From a virus: a stretch of 43,792 nucleotides of DNA. The notes beneath the pieces are model-generated. The model was not told the DNA's origin. It searched no databases and was given only the letters and a program-made list of their open reading frames with translations. The position numbers and the translations under genes were made by a program. The stretch lies in the IMG/VR virus record IMGVR_UViG_3300046506_000479, positions 1-43,792 of that record, one strand, 5' to 3'. Position 1 is the first letter of the stretch. The number at the start of each line of letters is the position of its first letter. Positions 17,249 through 25,182 of the stretch are shown here, piece after piece.

Positions 17249-17273
17249 AAAAAGAAGGCAGCCGAAGCTGCCC
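17249..17273 (-). terminator. C(UUCG)G hairpin terminator before the connector gene
   Basis: Minus-strand stem GGCAGC/GCTGCC closed by a TTCG loop (17257-17272), then TTCTTTTT running straight into the connector start codon. Probably a partial terminator that lowers connector expression relative to head proteins. Confidence 0.7.
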
Positions 17274-17293
17274 CATCCTCTTTAAGGTTGCGA

Positions 17294-17743
17294 TCAGCCG
17301 ACGATCTGCTTTACGGAGGCCGCGTTGGCATCCGAGGCAGGCGCAAAGCGTGGCGTGAAGCCGAGCAGCAGAGCTGCGGTCAAGCTGGCAGCCGTGCCGA
17401 CGGTCACCGACAGTTGCACGAACGAGAACCCGTTCGCCACGTCGAGCTGCTGCGGGTCGAGATTGATTTCGGCCTGCGCGTTGTCGCCAGTCGCCTTGAC
17501 GATCTGCGCGACGGCCGCGCCCGCCACATCCTTTGCGCCGGTGCCGGCTGCATCCGTAGCCTGCTGGAACTTCGCGTCGACAGTCGCCGCCGCGCCGAGC
17601 ACGCCGGTCTGGATCAAGCCCAGCAATTTGTTGAAGTTGGCGGCCGATACCCAGGCCGACGTGAGCGCGCCAGCGCCCTGCGACGAAGGCGTGATTGCGC
17701 CCAACACTGCCACCTGCTCGGAGGCTTTGATATTCGGGATCAT
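17294..17743 (-). CDS. Putative head decoration or structural protein
   Basis: 149-residue Ala-rich protein between the major capsid and the connector. It opens with IPNIKASEQVAVLGAITP, has a helix with ALTSAWVSAANFNKLLGLIQTG, and a beta-rich end (AEINLDPQQLDVANGFSFVQLSVTVG). No membrane segment and no Cys. The position and the flanking hairpins, as for abundantly made head proteins, suggest a decoration or vertex protein. I do not recognise a named family. Confidence 0.65.
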   Translation of the reverse strand: MIPNIKASEQVAVLGAITPSSQGAGALTSAWVSAANFNKLLGLIQTGVLGAAATVDAKFQQATDAAGTGAKDVAGAAVAQIVKATGDNAQAEINLDPQQLDVANGFSFVQLSVTVGTAASLTAALLLGFTPRFAPASDANAASVKQIVG

Positions 17744-17771
17744 GGTCTTTCCTCGATGAACTCAGGAGAGA

Positions 17772-17790
17772 GCCGGGGACATACCCCGGC
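17772..17790 (-). other. Strong hairpin between capsid and structural gene
   Basis: GCCGGGG/CCCCGGC 7-bp stem with a 5-nt loop just after the capsid gene's upstream neighbour region. No T run follows on the minus strand, so an mRNA stability or attenuation element is more likely than a terminator. Confidence 0.4.
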
Positions 17791-17798
17791 CAGGTGGA

Positions 17799-19094
17799 TC
17801 AGCGTGCGGCGAGCTGGATGAACGGAGAGAGCGTGTTTGCGCCCTTCGCCTGCTGAATCGGATTGACGATCTTCGGCTGACCGTCCACGCGGAAGATTGC
17901 GCGGAACGCCGTTGCGTCAGCATCGAAGTACAGATGCATCGACGTTGCGGTCTGAACGCCGCCCGCCTTCGTGATCGTGCGGTAGTACGACAGGTCGATC
18001 AGGCTGATGTCGCCCTGCGCGCTGAACGCCGGAGCGTGCTGGCTGACGCTGATCGGCCGACCCATCAGCGTGCCGTACGGCGAACCCTGCGCACCTTGCG
18101 AGATCGGCAGGTAGATCGGGTAGTTACCCAGTTGCAGGCTGAACAGCGACGGCAACGCGTCCGGCGTGATGAGCCACGTGGACTTCGGGAAGCTCCCCGG
18201 GGTGAGTCGCGCAATCATGTTCGACACGTTACCGAGCGACACCGTCTTGGTCGCCTGGCCGGCGTCCTTCGCCTGCACCACGGCCGCCGCGCCGTTGAAT
18301 GCGCCCTCGGGCTGACCGGCGCCCGTGCCGAACAGAATGGCTTCGTTCGTTTTCCACCGGATCGAGCGCGCCATCAGGCCCGGCAGATACGATTCGAGCG
18401 CGTTCGCGTCCGACAGCAGTTCGTCCGTCACCGGCGTCAGTGCCATCAGCTTGTGCAGGCGCAGGGTCGAAACGCCGAGTTTCGGCTTGGTGGCATTGGC
18501 CTGCGATGCTTCAGCTTGCCAGTACGCGCGCACGCCATCCGTACCCCACGGCGTGGTTTCGTCCTTCGGGAACGTCATGCCGTTGCCACCGACCTCGATG
18601 TTGTCAGTCATCGGCAGCAGCGCGTCGTCCTCGAGTGAAAGCGTGAAAATGTCGGTCGAGAAAGCCGGCGGAATGAGGAAGCCGCCATCGGTGCCGGCCG
18701 CCTCGTTGGCATACGTGCCCGCGCCGGGCGCGGCGGCGCCGATCACGAGACGCTGATCGATGCTGCCGTTGCGCTGGCTGCCGGCGCGCACGGCCATTGC
18801 GAACTCGCCAAACGACTGGAAGCCGCGGCGCGCGTCGTTTTCGATGTTCTCCGACACGCTGATGTGTGCGCCTTCCGGAATCATGACACCGGCCGAGCGC
18901 TCCGCTTCGATCAGCGCTTCTTCGCGCGAAATTGCTGCTGCGGTCCGCTCCAGACCGGCGCGCTCGGCGTCGAACGCCGCGACTTCATCATCGGTCAGAT
19001 CGCGGTTTTCCGACGCGGCCTTGTCGGTGATCGCGCGCATTGCGGCGACTTGCTTTGCTTTGCGGGCTTGCAGCTCGCGGAGTTGCTTGGACAT
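17799..19094 (-). CDS. Major capsid protein (HK97 fold)
   Basis: 431-residue HK97-family capsid precursor. The first 60-100 residues are a charged coiled coil (LRELQARKAKQVAAMRAITDKA), the delta scaffold removed by the head protease. The mature fold starts near residue 115 (AGTDGGFLIPPAFSTDIF), with the spine and P-domain motifs WQAEASQANATKPKLGVSTLRLHKLMALTPVTDELLSD and LLFGTGAGQPEGA-type loop, ending IFRVDGQPKIV. It lies directly after the S49 protease gene, separated by a terminator-like hairpin. Confidence 0.95.
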   Translation of the reverse strand: MSKQLRELQARKAKQVAAMRAITDKAASENRDLTDDEVAAFDAERAGLERTAAAISREEALIEAERSAGVMIPEGAHISVSENIENDARRGFQSFGEFAMAVRAGSQRNGSIDQRLVIGAAAPGAGTYANEAAGTDGGFLIPPAFSTDIFTLSLEDDALLPMTDNIEVGGNGMTFPKDETTPWGTDGVRAYWQAEASQANATKPKLGVSTLRLHKLMALTPVTDELLSDANALESYLPGLMARSIRWKTNEAILFGTGAGQPEGAFNGAAAVVQAKDAGQATKTVSLGNVSNMIARLTPGSFPKSTWLITPDALPSLFSLQLGNYPIYLPISQGAQGSPYGTLMGRPISVSQHAPAFSAQGDISLIDLSYYRTITKAGGVQTATSMHLYFDADATAFRAIFRVDGQPKIVNPIQQAKGANTLSPFIQLAAR

Positions 19095-19112
19095 TTAAGG
19101 GCTCCTGAAACG

Positions 19113-19132
19113 AAAAAACCGCCTCGCGGCGG
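19113..19132 (-). terminator. Hairpin terminator between protease and capsid genes
   Basis: Minus-strand stem CCGCC/GGCGG with GCGA loop followed by TTTTTTCG. It would reduce read-through from the packaging genes into the capsid gene unless antitermination acts. Confidence 0.7.
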
Positions 19133-19206
19133 CTGAATTTACGGTTTGCGCTCAGTCGGAGGACTGCACACAACGCGCTTGTTGGCGCGGTGCTCGGGCT
19201 TAGCGC

Positions 19207-20106
19207 TCAGCCCATAATTGCGATTTCGCGTTGCGCGGCAGCGAGGCGGCTCGCGGCCGGCTTCGTCGCCTTGATGTTTCGCTGCATCTTCGCCACCACG
19301 TCATCAAAGGTGGCGACGCCGTCGACCATGCGCTCGGACATTGCCTGATCGGCGCCAAGCACGCGACCTTGGCCCATACCGTTACGAACCTGATCGATAC
19401 CGACCTTACGGCCCTTTGCAACGCCCTTCGTGAAGGCTGCGTAATAGTCGTCGACGCGCGATTGCATGAACGACTGCGCCTCGGCATCCAGCGGCTGATA
19501 TGGATTCCCTTCGACCTTGAACTTACCGGCAGAAATGAGGGTGATAGACACACCCTCTTCCTCCATGGCTTTCGACCAGTCCTGATGCGCCTGCCATACG
19601 CCGATCGACCCAACCTCGCCGCCCGGAGTGACGTAGAACTCGTTTGCCGCGCAGCCGATCCAGTAAGCCGCGCTCGCGGCAAGGCTGTTCGCCACAGCGA
19701 TGACCGGTTTCTTCGCCTGCTGAATCTCTGCCGCGAGCTCTTGCACGCCGTAGACAGAACCGCCGGGGCTATCGATGTCGAGCAGGATCTGCGAAACGGT
19801 GTCGTCAGCCGAAGCATCGGCTAGAGCCGCGCTGATCTGCTGCGTGCTGGTTCCACCGTCGCAGATATTGATCTGACTCGCGCGCTGGACGATGGCGCCG
19901 TGCACCGGGATGACAGCAATGGCTCCCGCGCGCGCATTGCCACGACTGCGCGGCCCGGCCGACACACCTTGTGCCGATTCGTCCTCGATGTCGGCGTGAA
20001 CTCCGCTTTCGCGCCGAGCGAGCACCGCGGCGTAAGCCGCCATACGCTCGGGCATGAGTGCCCACGGGGTGGCGAGACACCACGTGATGAATCGTTCGTT
20101 TCTCAT
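19207..20106 (-). CDS. Head maturation protease, S49 (SppA/ClpP-like) family
   Basis: 299-residue serine protease that trims the capsid scaffold. Motifs in order: AVIPVHGAIVQR strand, ILLDIDSPGGSVYGV oxyanion loop, nucleophile Ser in AVANSLAASAAYWIG, VGSIGVW strand, and the general-base Lys in ISAGKFKVEGNPYQPL. This order is that of phage S49 proteases such as lambda gpC. An N-terminal 60-residue extension precedes the core, as is common. It overlaps the portal stop by 4 nt. Confidence 0.93.
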   Translation of the reverse strand: MRNERFITWCLATPWALMPERMAAYAAVLARRESGVHADIEDESAQGVSAGPRSRGNARAGAIAVIPVHGAIVQRASQINICDGGTSTQQISAALADASADDTVSQILLDIDSPGGSVYGVQELAAEIQQAKKPVIAVANSLAASAAYWIGCAANEFYVTPGGEVGSIGVWQAHQDWSKAMEEEGVSITLISAGKFKVEGNPYQPLDAEAQSFMQSRVDDYYAAFTKGVAKGRKVGIDQVRNGMGQGRVLGADQAMSERMVDGVATFDDVVAKMQRNIKATKPAASRLAAAQREIAIMG

Positions 20107-21377
20107 TGTTCGCCCGTACTGGATGGGTCTTTCGGCTCCTGCGCTCCCTGCGCCGGCGGCTGTTTTTGCTGTTGCGCCTGCAGCGCTTTTGCATCGCTGA
20201 CCGGAACCATGTTCAGGGGCATCAACGGTTCGTCGAGGCCATCGATCGGCTCCATATTCTCGCTTTCACGGGCTTGGTTCCGCGTCATCCAGCCGTCGAG
20301 AATGCCGTTGTGATAGAACATCGACCGCGCAGATTGATCGCCGCGCAGCAGGCCAGCAAAATCGAACTCAACTTCGATGTTTCGATCCTGCTCGAGCAGG
20401 AGATTTGACTCAATCGATGATTCCCAGCGCTCGGCCCACGGTGTCATCGTGTAGATGACAAAATCGAGCGATTGCTGCTCGATGTTGGAGAACGTCGCTT
20501 TGCTCAGGTCACCGACCAGGTGTGGCGGAATCCGGAACATGCGCGCAATGTCGCCAACTTGATACTGCCGTGCCTCTAGGAATTGGCTGTCCTTGTTCGT
20601 CAGGCCTAGCTCGTGGAATTTCATGCCGTACTCGAGCACGGCGATTTTCCCGCGATTCAGGCCGGTTTGTGCTGCCTGAAACGATTCGCGAAACGTGTCG
20701 CGAGCCGACTTGTCCTTGAAATTGCCGGGAAATTCTATCCAGCCGCCGCCCGGCTTCGCGTCATTCTGAAAGAAACGCGCGCCGTAGTCCTGCGCCGACA
20801 ATCCGAGGCCCACCGCCTCGCGTGCGATTTCGATCGGGTTCAAGCCAACGATGCCATCGCTCGAGAGCCCGCGGATGTGCCACAGTTCGCCGCGGGTGAA
20901 CACTCGGACCGAACCGAACCGGTCGGTGTAGCGATACCGGTAATCGAAATCACCACCGCCGTCGAGCAGCTCAATCTTGATGCGGTCCGGATGCAGCGGG
21001 ATCAGGTCCGTAATATTGCCGCGCCGGTCAGTGACGATCTGATTGAAGGCGTTTCCCCGCATCGCGAGGTGCCCCTGCATCATCTCGCGCCATTCGAACG
21101 GCGTCTGATACTGGTTCGGTCGACGGCACAGCAGGTCGAGCAGCCAATGCTTGCGGATCGGCGTTTTTTTGTAGCCGCCGACGTCGTAAAGACGCATCGG
21201 TAGCACGCTAAACGACTCGGCAAGTACGCGCACACACGCAAACACGACGGGCAACTGCAACGCACGATCAGGCGAGACGCGCATACCGGACGCGGTACGT
21301 GTCGTGACGGGCTCAAACCAGAAATTCCCATACGGGGACCGGTCGCCGCCGTCTGCCTTGATGCGCGAAATGAACAT
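20103..21377 (-). CDS. Portal protein (HK97 type)
   Basis: 424-residue portal of the HK97/Phage_portal family. Landmarks: VFACVRVLAESFSVLPMRLY, LLCRRPNQYQTPFEWREMMQGHLAMRGNAF, IPLHPDRIKIELLDGG and the long C-terminal helix region (RMFRIPPHLVGDLSKATFSNIEQQSLDFV). The C-terminus is Gln/Pro-rich (QAQQQKQPPAQGAQEP). It forms the dodecameric ring for DNA entry, next to the terminase and the protease as in other HK97-like phages. Confidence 0.95.
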   Translation of the reverse strand: MFISRIKADGGDRSPYGNFWFEPVTTRTASGMRVSPDRALQLPVVFACVRVLAESFSVLPMRLYDVGGYKKTPIRKHWLLDLLCRRPNQYQTPFEWREMMQGHLAMRGNAFNQIVTDRRGNITDLIPLHPDRIKIELLDGGGDFDYRYRYTDRFGSVRVFTRGELWHIRGLSSDGIVGLNPIEIAREAVGLGLSAQDYGARFFQNDAKPGGGWIEFPGNFKDKSARDTFRESFQAAQTGLNRGKIAVLEYGMKFHELGLTNKDSQFLEARQYQVGDIARMFRIPPHLVGDLSKATFSNIEQQSLDFVIYTMTPWAERWESSIESNLLLEQDRNIEVEFDFAGLLRGDQSARSMFYHNGILDGWMTRNQARESENMEPIDGLDEPLMPLNMVPVSDAKALQAQQQKQPPAQGAQEPKDPSSTGEQ

Positions 21378-21562
21378 CAGTCAGCATCCTTTTCTTCGCG
21401 CTTGGGCACGTAAATGCCGACCATTCGCGTGACGACGAGCACAATCGCAAGCAACAGCAGACCCGCGAAGATCATCCCACCACCCAAGTTGAGCAGCACG
21501 CCGCCGGCAAGCGCCAGAAGCCAGCCGATCAGCAGGCAGATGTTGAAAATGTGTGCGTTCAT
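21377..21562 (-). CDS. Small two-TM membrane protein between TerL and portal
   Basis: 61-residue protein with two hydrophobic helices (CLLIGWLLALAGGVLLNLGG and MIFAGLLLLAIVLVVTR) and a charged tail (VPKREEKDAD). The same kind of small membrane gene often sits between terminase and portal in HK97-like phages, but its function is unknown. It overlaps both neighbours by 1-4 nt. Confidence 0.7.
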   Translation of the reverse strand: MNAHIFNICLLIGWLLALAGGVLLNLGGGMIFAGLLLLAIVLVVTRMVGIYVPKREEKDAD

Positions 21563-23229
21563 ACCGTCATGAGTTCGTAGTCGTCGCCGATAATCAGGCC
21601 GCCCTGCGGGTTCAGGCTCATCAACGTGATGGCATCGAACGCCGCCATAAGCGGGTCAATTTTTGCAGTGCCGCTGGCCTGCTTCGTGATATTCACGGCA
21701 TTGCCGACCGGGACAATACGCGCGTTCCCTACGCACCACGCCATCATTCGCTGACCGCCATGAACCAGCACACCCTCAGCGAGCTTTCGCTCAGTCGTCT
21801 TGATTGCGCCGGACAGCTTCCAGCCCTGCGAAATGCCGATCACCTTGTCTTCCGGCACATTGGCCTCGACCAGCGCGTCGAGCACGCCGCCGATGCCGGC
21901 GGGGTCAGCGCCGACCTTGTCGAGCAGGCCGGCCGCGTGAATGATGGCTACGATGTCGGCGACGTCGCGCACGTCATCGCCGATCTGGTCGACGACGGTC
22001 AGGTCACCGTCTTTCTCGAAGTCGCGCAACGTTGGCGCAACCTCCTTGCGACGCTCGAACACGGACGGATGAGCCCATGCGTGCGTCCATAGCAACCAGC
22101 GGCGCGTCGATTTCTCGCGCCCGACCACCGCCAGACCGAGCAAGTCGTCGAGGCCGCCGCCATCGATGCCGACATCTATCACTTCACAGCGCTCGATCAG
22201 GTCATCAAGCGTCAGCTTCGGTACCGAGCTGGCGTCTTCCCAAAACTCTGCGCCCGCCCACCGATCGGAGCGCAGCGCAAGGCCAATTTCGACATTTGCA
22301 TGCTTTGCGAGAAAGCCGCGGAACGATTCTTCGCCCTCGGTCTGCGCCTTCTTGAACTCGCGCTCAAGGAACTCCTGATCAACCGAATAGCCGAGGTTCG
22401 GGTTGACCATCCCGAGGTTTTCGACCTTCAGGTGCTGTTTGCTCGCCACCATTTCCGGCGGGTGCTCGAAGATCACCGGGACGAAGCGCTTGTCTTCGAT
22501 CTTGCCGTCGCGTACATCGCGCGCGTATTGGAGCTTCTGGCGAAACACGCCCGCCGGCGGATCATCGGACTGGGTCGTCAGATAGATAACGAAGCCTTCC
22601 GGCCGCGATGCCAGTCCGCCGATCGCCTCGCGCAGCATATTCTCGGCATTGGCCTGCTTGCCGAAAAGCCAAAGCTCGTCGACCAGCGTGCCGACGCTCT
22701 TCTTGCCGCCGACGGTGTTTGAGTCTGCCGCGACGACCTTCAGCGTCGCGCCGCTGTTCCGGTGCGTGATCGTCTTGATGTGCGTCTGAACCTGCAGCAG
22801 CTCGTCGAGCTCGTCGTCGTGCTTCACCATGTCCCGGCTGGGACTGAAACTGTTCTGCGCAACCTCGATCGTCGGCGCGAGAATCGCGAACTCAGCAGAT
22901 TGTCGCCAGTTGAGGATCACCGCGGTCATCATGATCCCGGCCGCGATCGTCGATTTCGAGTTCTTTTTCGGCAGGCAGATGAACCACTCTGTGATCAGCC
23001 GACGACCACTGTCAGGATCGTAGGCGCCGAAGATCGACGCCACCAGATCGAACACCCACTGTGCGCACGATTCGCCGAACGTCGGACTGCCCGGCGCATC
23101 GACAATCTTCAACTGCTTAAAAATCGCGAGCGCCTGCTCAGCCTGGTCCGGGAAGATCGGCGGTGGAATGATGGACTCGCCGCGCTTGAGCCGTTCGGCC
23201 CAGTCGAGGCAGCTTGTCTTCCATTCCAT
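21559..23229 (-). CDS. terL: Terminase large subunit (HK97 type)
   Basis: 556-residue packaging motor and nuclease. The ATPase half has a Walker-A-like PKKNSKST in EWFICLPKKNSKSTIAAGIMM, and the Walker B region GTLVDELWLFGKQANAEN. The nuclease half includes DVGIDGGGLDDLLGLAVVGRE with its metal-binding Asp residues, and late motifs EGVLVHGGQRMMAWCVGNAR. Length and motif order are usual for Terminase_1. It lies between the small subunit and the portal, in standard order. Confidence 0.95.
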   Translation of the reverse strand: MEWKTSCLDWAERLKRGESIIPPPIFPDQAEQALAIFKQLKIVDAPGSPTFGESCAQWVFDLVASIFGAYDPDSGRRLITEWFICLPKKNSKSTIAAGIMMTAVILNWRQSAEFAILAPTIEVAQNSFSPSRDMVKHDDELDELLQVQTHIKTITHRNSGATLKVVAADSNTVGGKKSVGTLVDELWLFGKQANAENMLREAIGGLASRPEGFVIYLTTQSDDPPAGVFRQKLQYARDVRDGKIEDKRFVPVIFEHPPEMVASKQHLKVENLGMVNPNLGYSVDQEFLEREFKKAQTEGEESFRGFLAKHANVEIGLALRSDRWAGAEFWEDASSVPKLTLDDLIERCEVIDVGIDGGGLDDLLGLAVVGREKSTRRWLLWTHAWAHPSVFERRKEVAPTLRDFEKDGDLTVVDQIGDDVRDVADIVAIIHAAGLLDKVGADPAGIGGVLDALVEANVPEDKVIGISQGWKLSGAIKTTERKLAEGVLVHGGQRMMAWCVGNARIVPVGNAVNITKQASGTAKIDPLMAAFDAITLMSLNPQGGLIIGDDYELMTV

Positions 23230-23232
23230 CGA

Positions 23233-23703
23233 TCACTTCCGGTTGTTCACCACCAGCTTCGGGGGAGCCGTCGCCGCGAACTTGCCGGCGCCGACCTTCT
23301 TCGCTGCATCAGCTTTCGCATCTTTCTTGCCGGCCTCGCCGACCTTGGCATGCACGAACGGCATGAGCGCCTTCGCCGCGTCGACGCGCAATTTCGGTTC
23401 CGTGCGACCGTCGTTCATGGCGGCGATCAGAAACGCCTTCGGGTCGGTGAAGTTCGTCATCGACTCGACATCGAATTTCGGGGCCGGTTTCTCATCCGGC
23501 GCCGGCGGTTCGGCTTTCGGCTTCGATTCCTGCTGGATGCGCTGGGCAGCCAGGTAGAGGGCGACGTCCTTGTCTTTAACAAGACGCGAGCCGGCGGCCG
23601 AGGCGGTCGCAGCACTGTAGCCTGCCGCTATAGCCGCGTCCTTATTGGACTTTCCGGCCAAAACAGCATCGGCAAAGAGCCGTTTCTTGCTGTTAAAAGC
23701 CAT
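23233..23703 (-). CDS. terS: Terminase small subunit
   Basis: 156-residue DNA-binding subunit that recognises the packaging site. The N-terminus is a helix-turn-helix typical of Terminase_2 proteins (KRLFADAVLAGKSNKDAAIAAGYSAATASAAGSRL), followed by a Lys/Pro-rich linker and a basic Ala/Lys tail. I chose ATG 23703 because GGAG lies 9 nt upstream; the longer frame begins with a TTG inside that ribosome site. It overlaps nothing and lies 3 nt before terL. A 139-nt non-coding stretch upstream is the likely packaging site. Confidence 0.9.
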   Translation of the reverse strand: MAFNSKKRLFADAVLAGKSNKDAAIAAGYSAATASAAGSRLVKDKDVALYLAAQRIQQESKPKAEPPAPDEKPAPKFDVESMTNFTDPKAFLIAAMNDGRTEPKLRVDAAKALMPFVHAKVGEAGKKDAKADAAKKVGAGKFAATAPPKLVVNNRK

Positions 23704-23842
23704 TAACAAAAGCTCCAAAAAGGGAAAAATTCTGCGCGTGAGAGAACGATCGGTTTCCCGGCATGTGAAACGCCAGAGATTCGATACCCCCCACCCCCAA
23801 CGTCGTCGCAGAGGCCATCAGCAGGCCGCAGGACGGCTTCGT
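23704..23842. other. Candidate cos / packaging site region
   Basis: Non-coding 139 nt between the HNH gene and terS. It contains a C-rich block (CCCCCCACCCCC near 23786) and short GC-rich palindromic pieces. In HNH-TerS-TerL phages that package by cos cutting, the site lies here. I cannot name the cut positions. Confidence 0.35.
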
Positions 23843-24163
23843 TCAGCCTCGTGCGCGTGCCGCCGCCTCCTGCGCTGTCTTCGCGCTGTGGCACTCGACG
23901 CACAAAAGGTTGAGGTTCTCATCGTCGTTGCTGCCGCCCTGTTCGAGCGGCACGTCGTGGTCAACCTGATCGCGCCACGGCAACCACACGCAGCCGCAGC
24001 GCTTGCACTTGAACTGCTGCTCGACGGCTATGCGCTGCCGCGTCTTCACCCACGCGCTGCCACGTACACGTGGCGTCGTGCCCGCCTTTGCTTCGAGTGT
24101 TGCAACGCGGTTGGTGTTCGCCGCCTGAATGCGCGGCTTGAGCGTTGATAGCTTGCGGCTCAT
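23843..24163 (-). CDS. HNH endonuclease next to terminase
   Basis: 106-residue HNH nuclease. Two zinc knuckles are visible: CKRCGCVW and LLCVECHS. The HNH core is QVDHDVPLEQGGSNDDENLNLLC. Phages of this type need the HNH partner for terminase to cut cos, so its position before terS fits. I chose ATG 24163, which has GGAG 7 nt upstream; the frame reaches 24181 without a better site. The N-terminus is basic, as expected for DNA contact. Confidence 0.9.
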   Translation of the reverse strand: MSRKLSTLKPRIQAANTNRVATLEAKAGTTPRVRGSAWVKTRQRIAVEQQFKCKRCGCVWLPWRDQVDHDVPLEQGGSNDDENLNLLCVECHSAKTAQEAAARARG

Positions 24164-24202
24164 TCTGCGCTCCAATCGCACGCTACGTGGATTACACCGC
24201 TG

Positions 24203-24208
24203 TAGAAT
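24203..24208 (+). promoter_or_regulatory. Possible -10 box of the plus-strand moron
   Basis: TGTAGAAT sits about 45 nt before the start of the 78-residue gene. The same octamer precedes the other isolated plus-strand gene (30140-30147). No good -35 hexamer is visible, so this is tentative. Confidence 0.3.
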
Positions 24209-24248
24209 CGTTGCGCCGGAAGGGCCGGCACAAAATAAGGAGAATCAG

Positions 24249-24485
24249 ATGTCGAATGGTGGACCAGCTTTCCCAGTTCCCGAAGTCGGGGCGCACAAAA
24301 ATGCCGCAGAACCGGTCTCACACGCGGGAATGACTTTGCGCGACTACTTCGCTGCTGCAGCGCTTCCGCCGCTGATCGCAAAGGCGGCTGGCTCAGCGCA
24401 ACAACCCGGCAAGTCTTGGTTCGACGTGGTTGCCGAGTCGGCATACGCACATGCTGATGCAATGATCAAAGCAAGAGGCGCATAA
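24249..24485 (+). CDS. Conserved small prophage protein (moron)
   Basis: 78-residue protein with the pattern MSNGGPAFPVPE and GMTLRDYFAAAALPPLI, which I recognise as a widespread family of small prophage proteins of unknown function. It is transcribed against the surrounding minus-strand operon, has its own strong AAGGAG site, and is followed by a bidirectional terminator. This is the profile of a gene expressed in the lysogen. Two helices predicted, no membrane segment and no Cys. I chose the start at 24249 over a longer frame because of the ribosome site. Confidence 0.75.
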   Translation: MSNGGPAFPVPEVGAHKNAAEPVSHAGMTLRDYFAAAALPPLIAKAAGSAQQPGKSWFDVVAESAYAHADAMIKARGA

Positions 24486-24487
24486 CG

Positions 24488-24526
24488 AAAAAGCCCGCGC
24501 GGCGTGAACCGTGCGGGCTTTTCTTT
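24488..24526. terminator. Bidirectional terminator after the plus-strand moron
   Basis: Stem AAAAGCCCGC/GCGGGCTTTT (24489-24498 with 24513-24522). It is followed by TTTTCTTT on plus, and preceded by AAAAA (a T run on minus), so it stops the moron and could also affect brnA read-through. Confidence 0.8.
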
Positions 24527-24589
24527 GGACGAGCGAACTCACCACGGACGAAACATTAGCAAAAGATCTGCGAATTCACAAGCTCTATT

Positions 24590-24871
24590 TCAGGCGGGTT
24601 GGTGATCTTTCAGCCAGTCGCGAAGCGCATCATTCATGCGCGTCTGCCAACCATCGCCGGATGCCTTGAACGCCTCGACGATGTCCGCATCGTAGCGAAC
24701 CGACAGCAGCACTTTCGTCGAACTCAAACGCGGTCGACCACGCGCCCCAAGTTTTTTCATCTTGGCAAAGTCCTCTGCCGGAACTTCGTATGTGTCCGGA
24801 TCTGCGGCAATGCCGCGATTAATTGCCGCGTCTTCTTCGTCCGTCGGCATGATGATCTTACGTTTGCTCAT
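24590..24871 (-). CDS. brnA: BrnA antitoxin
   Basis: 93-residue antitoxin. The N-terminus is acidic (MPTDEEDAAINRG), and the C-terminal half is the ribbon-helix-helix DNA-binding domain of BrnA (LLSVRYDADIVEAFKASGDGWQTRMNDALRDWL). It overlaps the brnT stop by 14 nt, typical of this pair. BrnA binds and neutralises BrnT and represses the operon. Confidence 0.92.
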   Translation of the reverse strand: MSKRKIIMPTDEEDAAINRGIAADPDTYEVPAEDFAKMKKLGARGRPRLSSTKVLLSVRYDADIVEAFKASGDGWQTRMNDALRDWLKDHQPA

Positions 24872-25124
24872 AGCTCTTCACCTCGCGCTTGTTCGCTTTC
24901 CGCATGCTGATGATGTGCATTGCTTCGCCGCGCTGCGTGAACACCACGCAATACAGGCGGTCGCCGATTACGCCGAATCCAACTTCGCGCACTTCTTTGT
25001 AGTCGCGACGCGCATCGACGTAGGCCATCACTTCCGACCAGTCCAGCATTGCAGCCAGTTCAAGCGAAACACCGTGCTTGTCGATGTTCGATTCGTTCTT
25101 TGCGGTGTCGTAGGTGATGTCCAT
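24858..25124 (-). CDS. brnT: BrnT toxin (RelE-like ribonuclease)
   Basis: 88-residue toxin with the family start MDITYDTAKNESNIDKHGVSLELA and the ordered motifs ...VMAYVDARRDYKEVREVGFGVIGDRLYCVVFTQRGEAMHIISMRKANKREVKSYE. BrnT is an mRNA-cutting toxin of RelE type. I chose ATG 25124 over an ATG-like upstream start because it gives the standard N-terminus; there is no ribosome site and the predicted transcript starts at about the start codon, so translation may be leaderless. It sits in the delayed-early region of the prophage. Confidence 0.92.
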   Translation of the reverse strand: MDITYDTAKNESNIDKHGVSLELAAMLDWSEVMAYVDARRDYKEVREVGFGVIGDRLYCVVFTQRGEAMHIISMRKANKREVKSYEQT

Positions 25125-25131
25125 GTGAATA

Positions 25132-25180
25132 ATTGTAGCTACAGTTAATAGGCAGCGCAAGCAATATTAGTAGCTACAAT
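25132..25180 (-). promoter_or_regulatory. BrnTA promoter and inverted-repeat operator
   Basis: Perfect 11-bp inverted repeat ATTGTAGCTAC (25132-25142) and GTAGCTACAAT (25170-25180), each containing the palindrome GTAGCTAC. On the minus strand, TTGCGC and TACAAT (25132-25137), 17 nt apart, make a promoter whose -10 overlaps one operator half. Expected to be the BrnA autoregulatory site. Confidence 0.65.
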
Positions 25181-25182
25181 AT

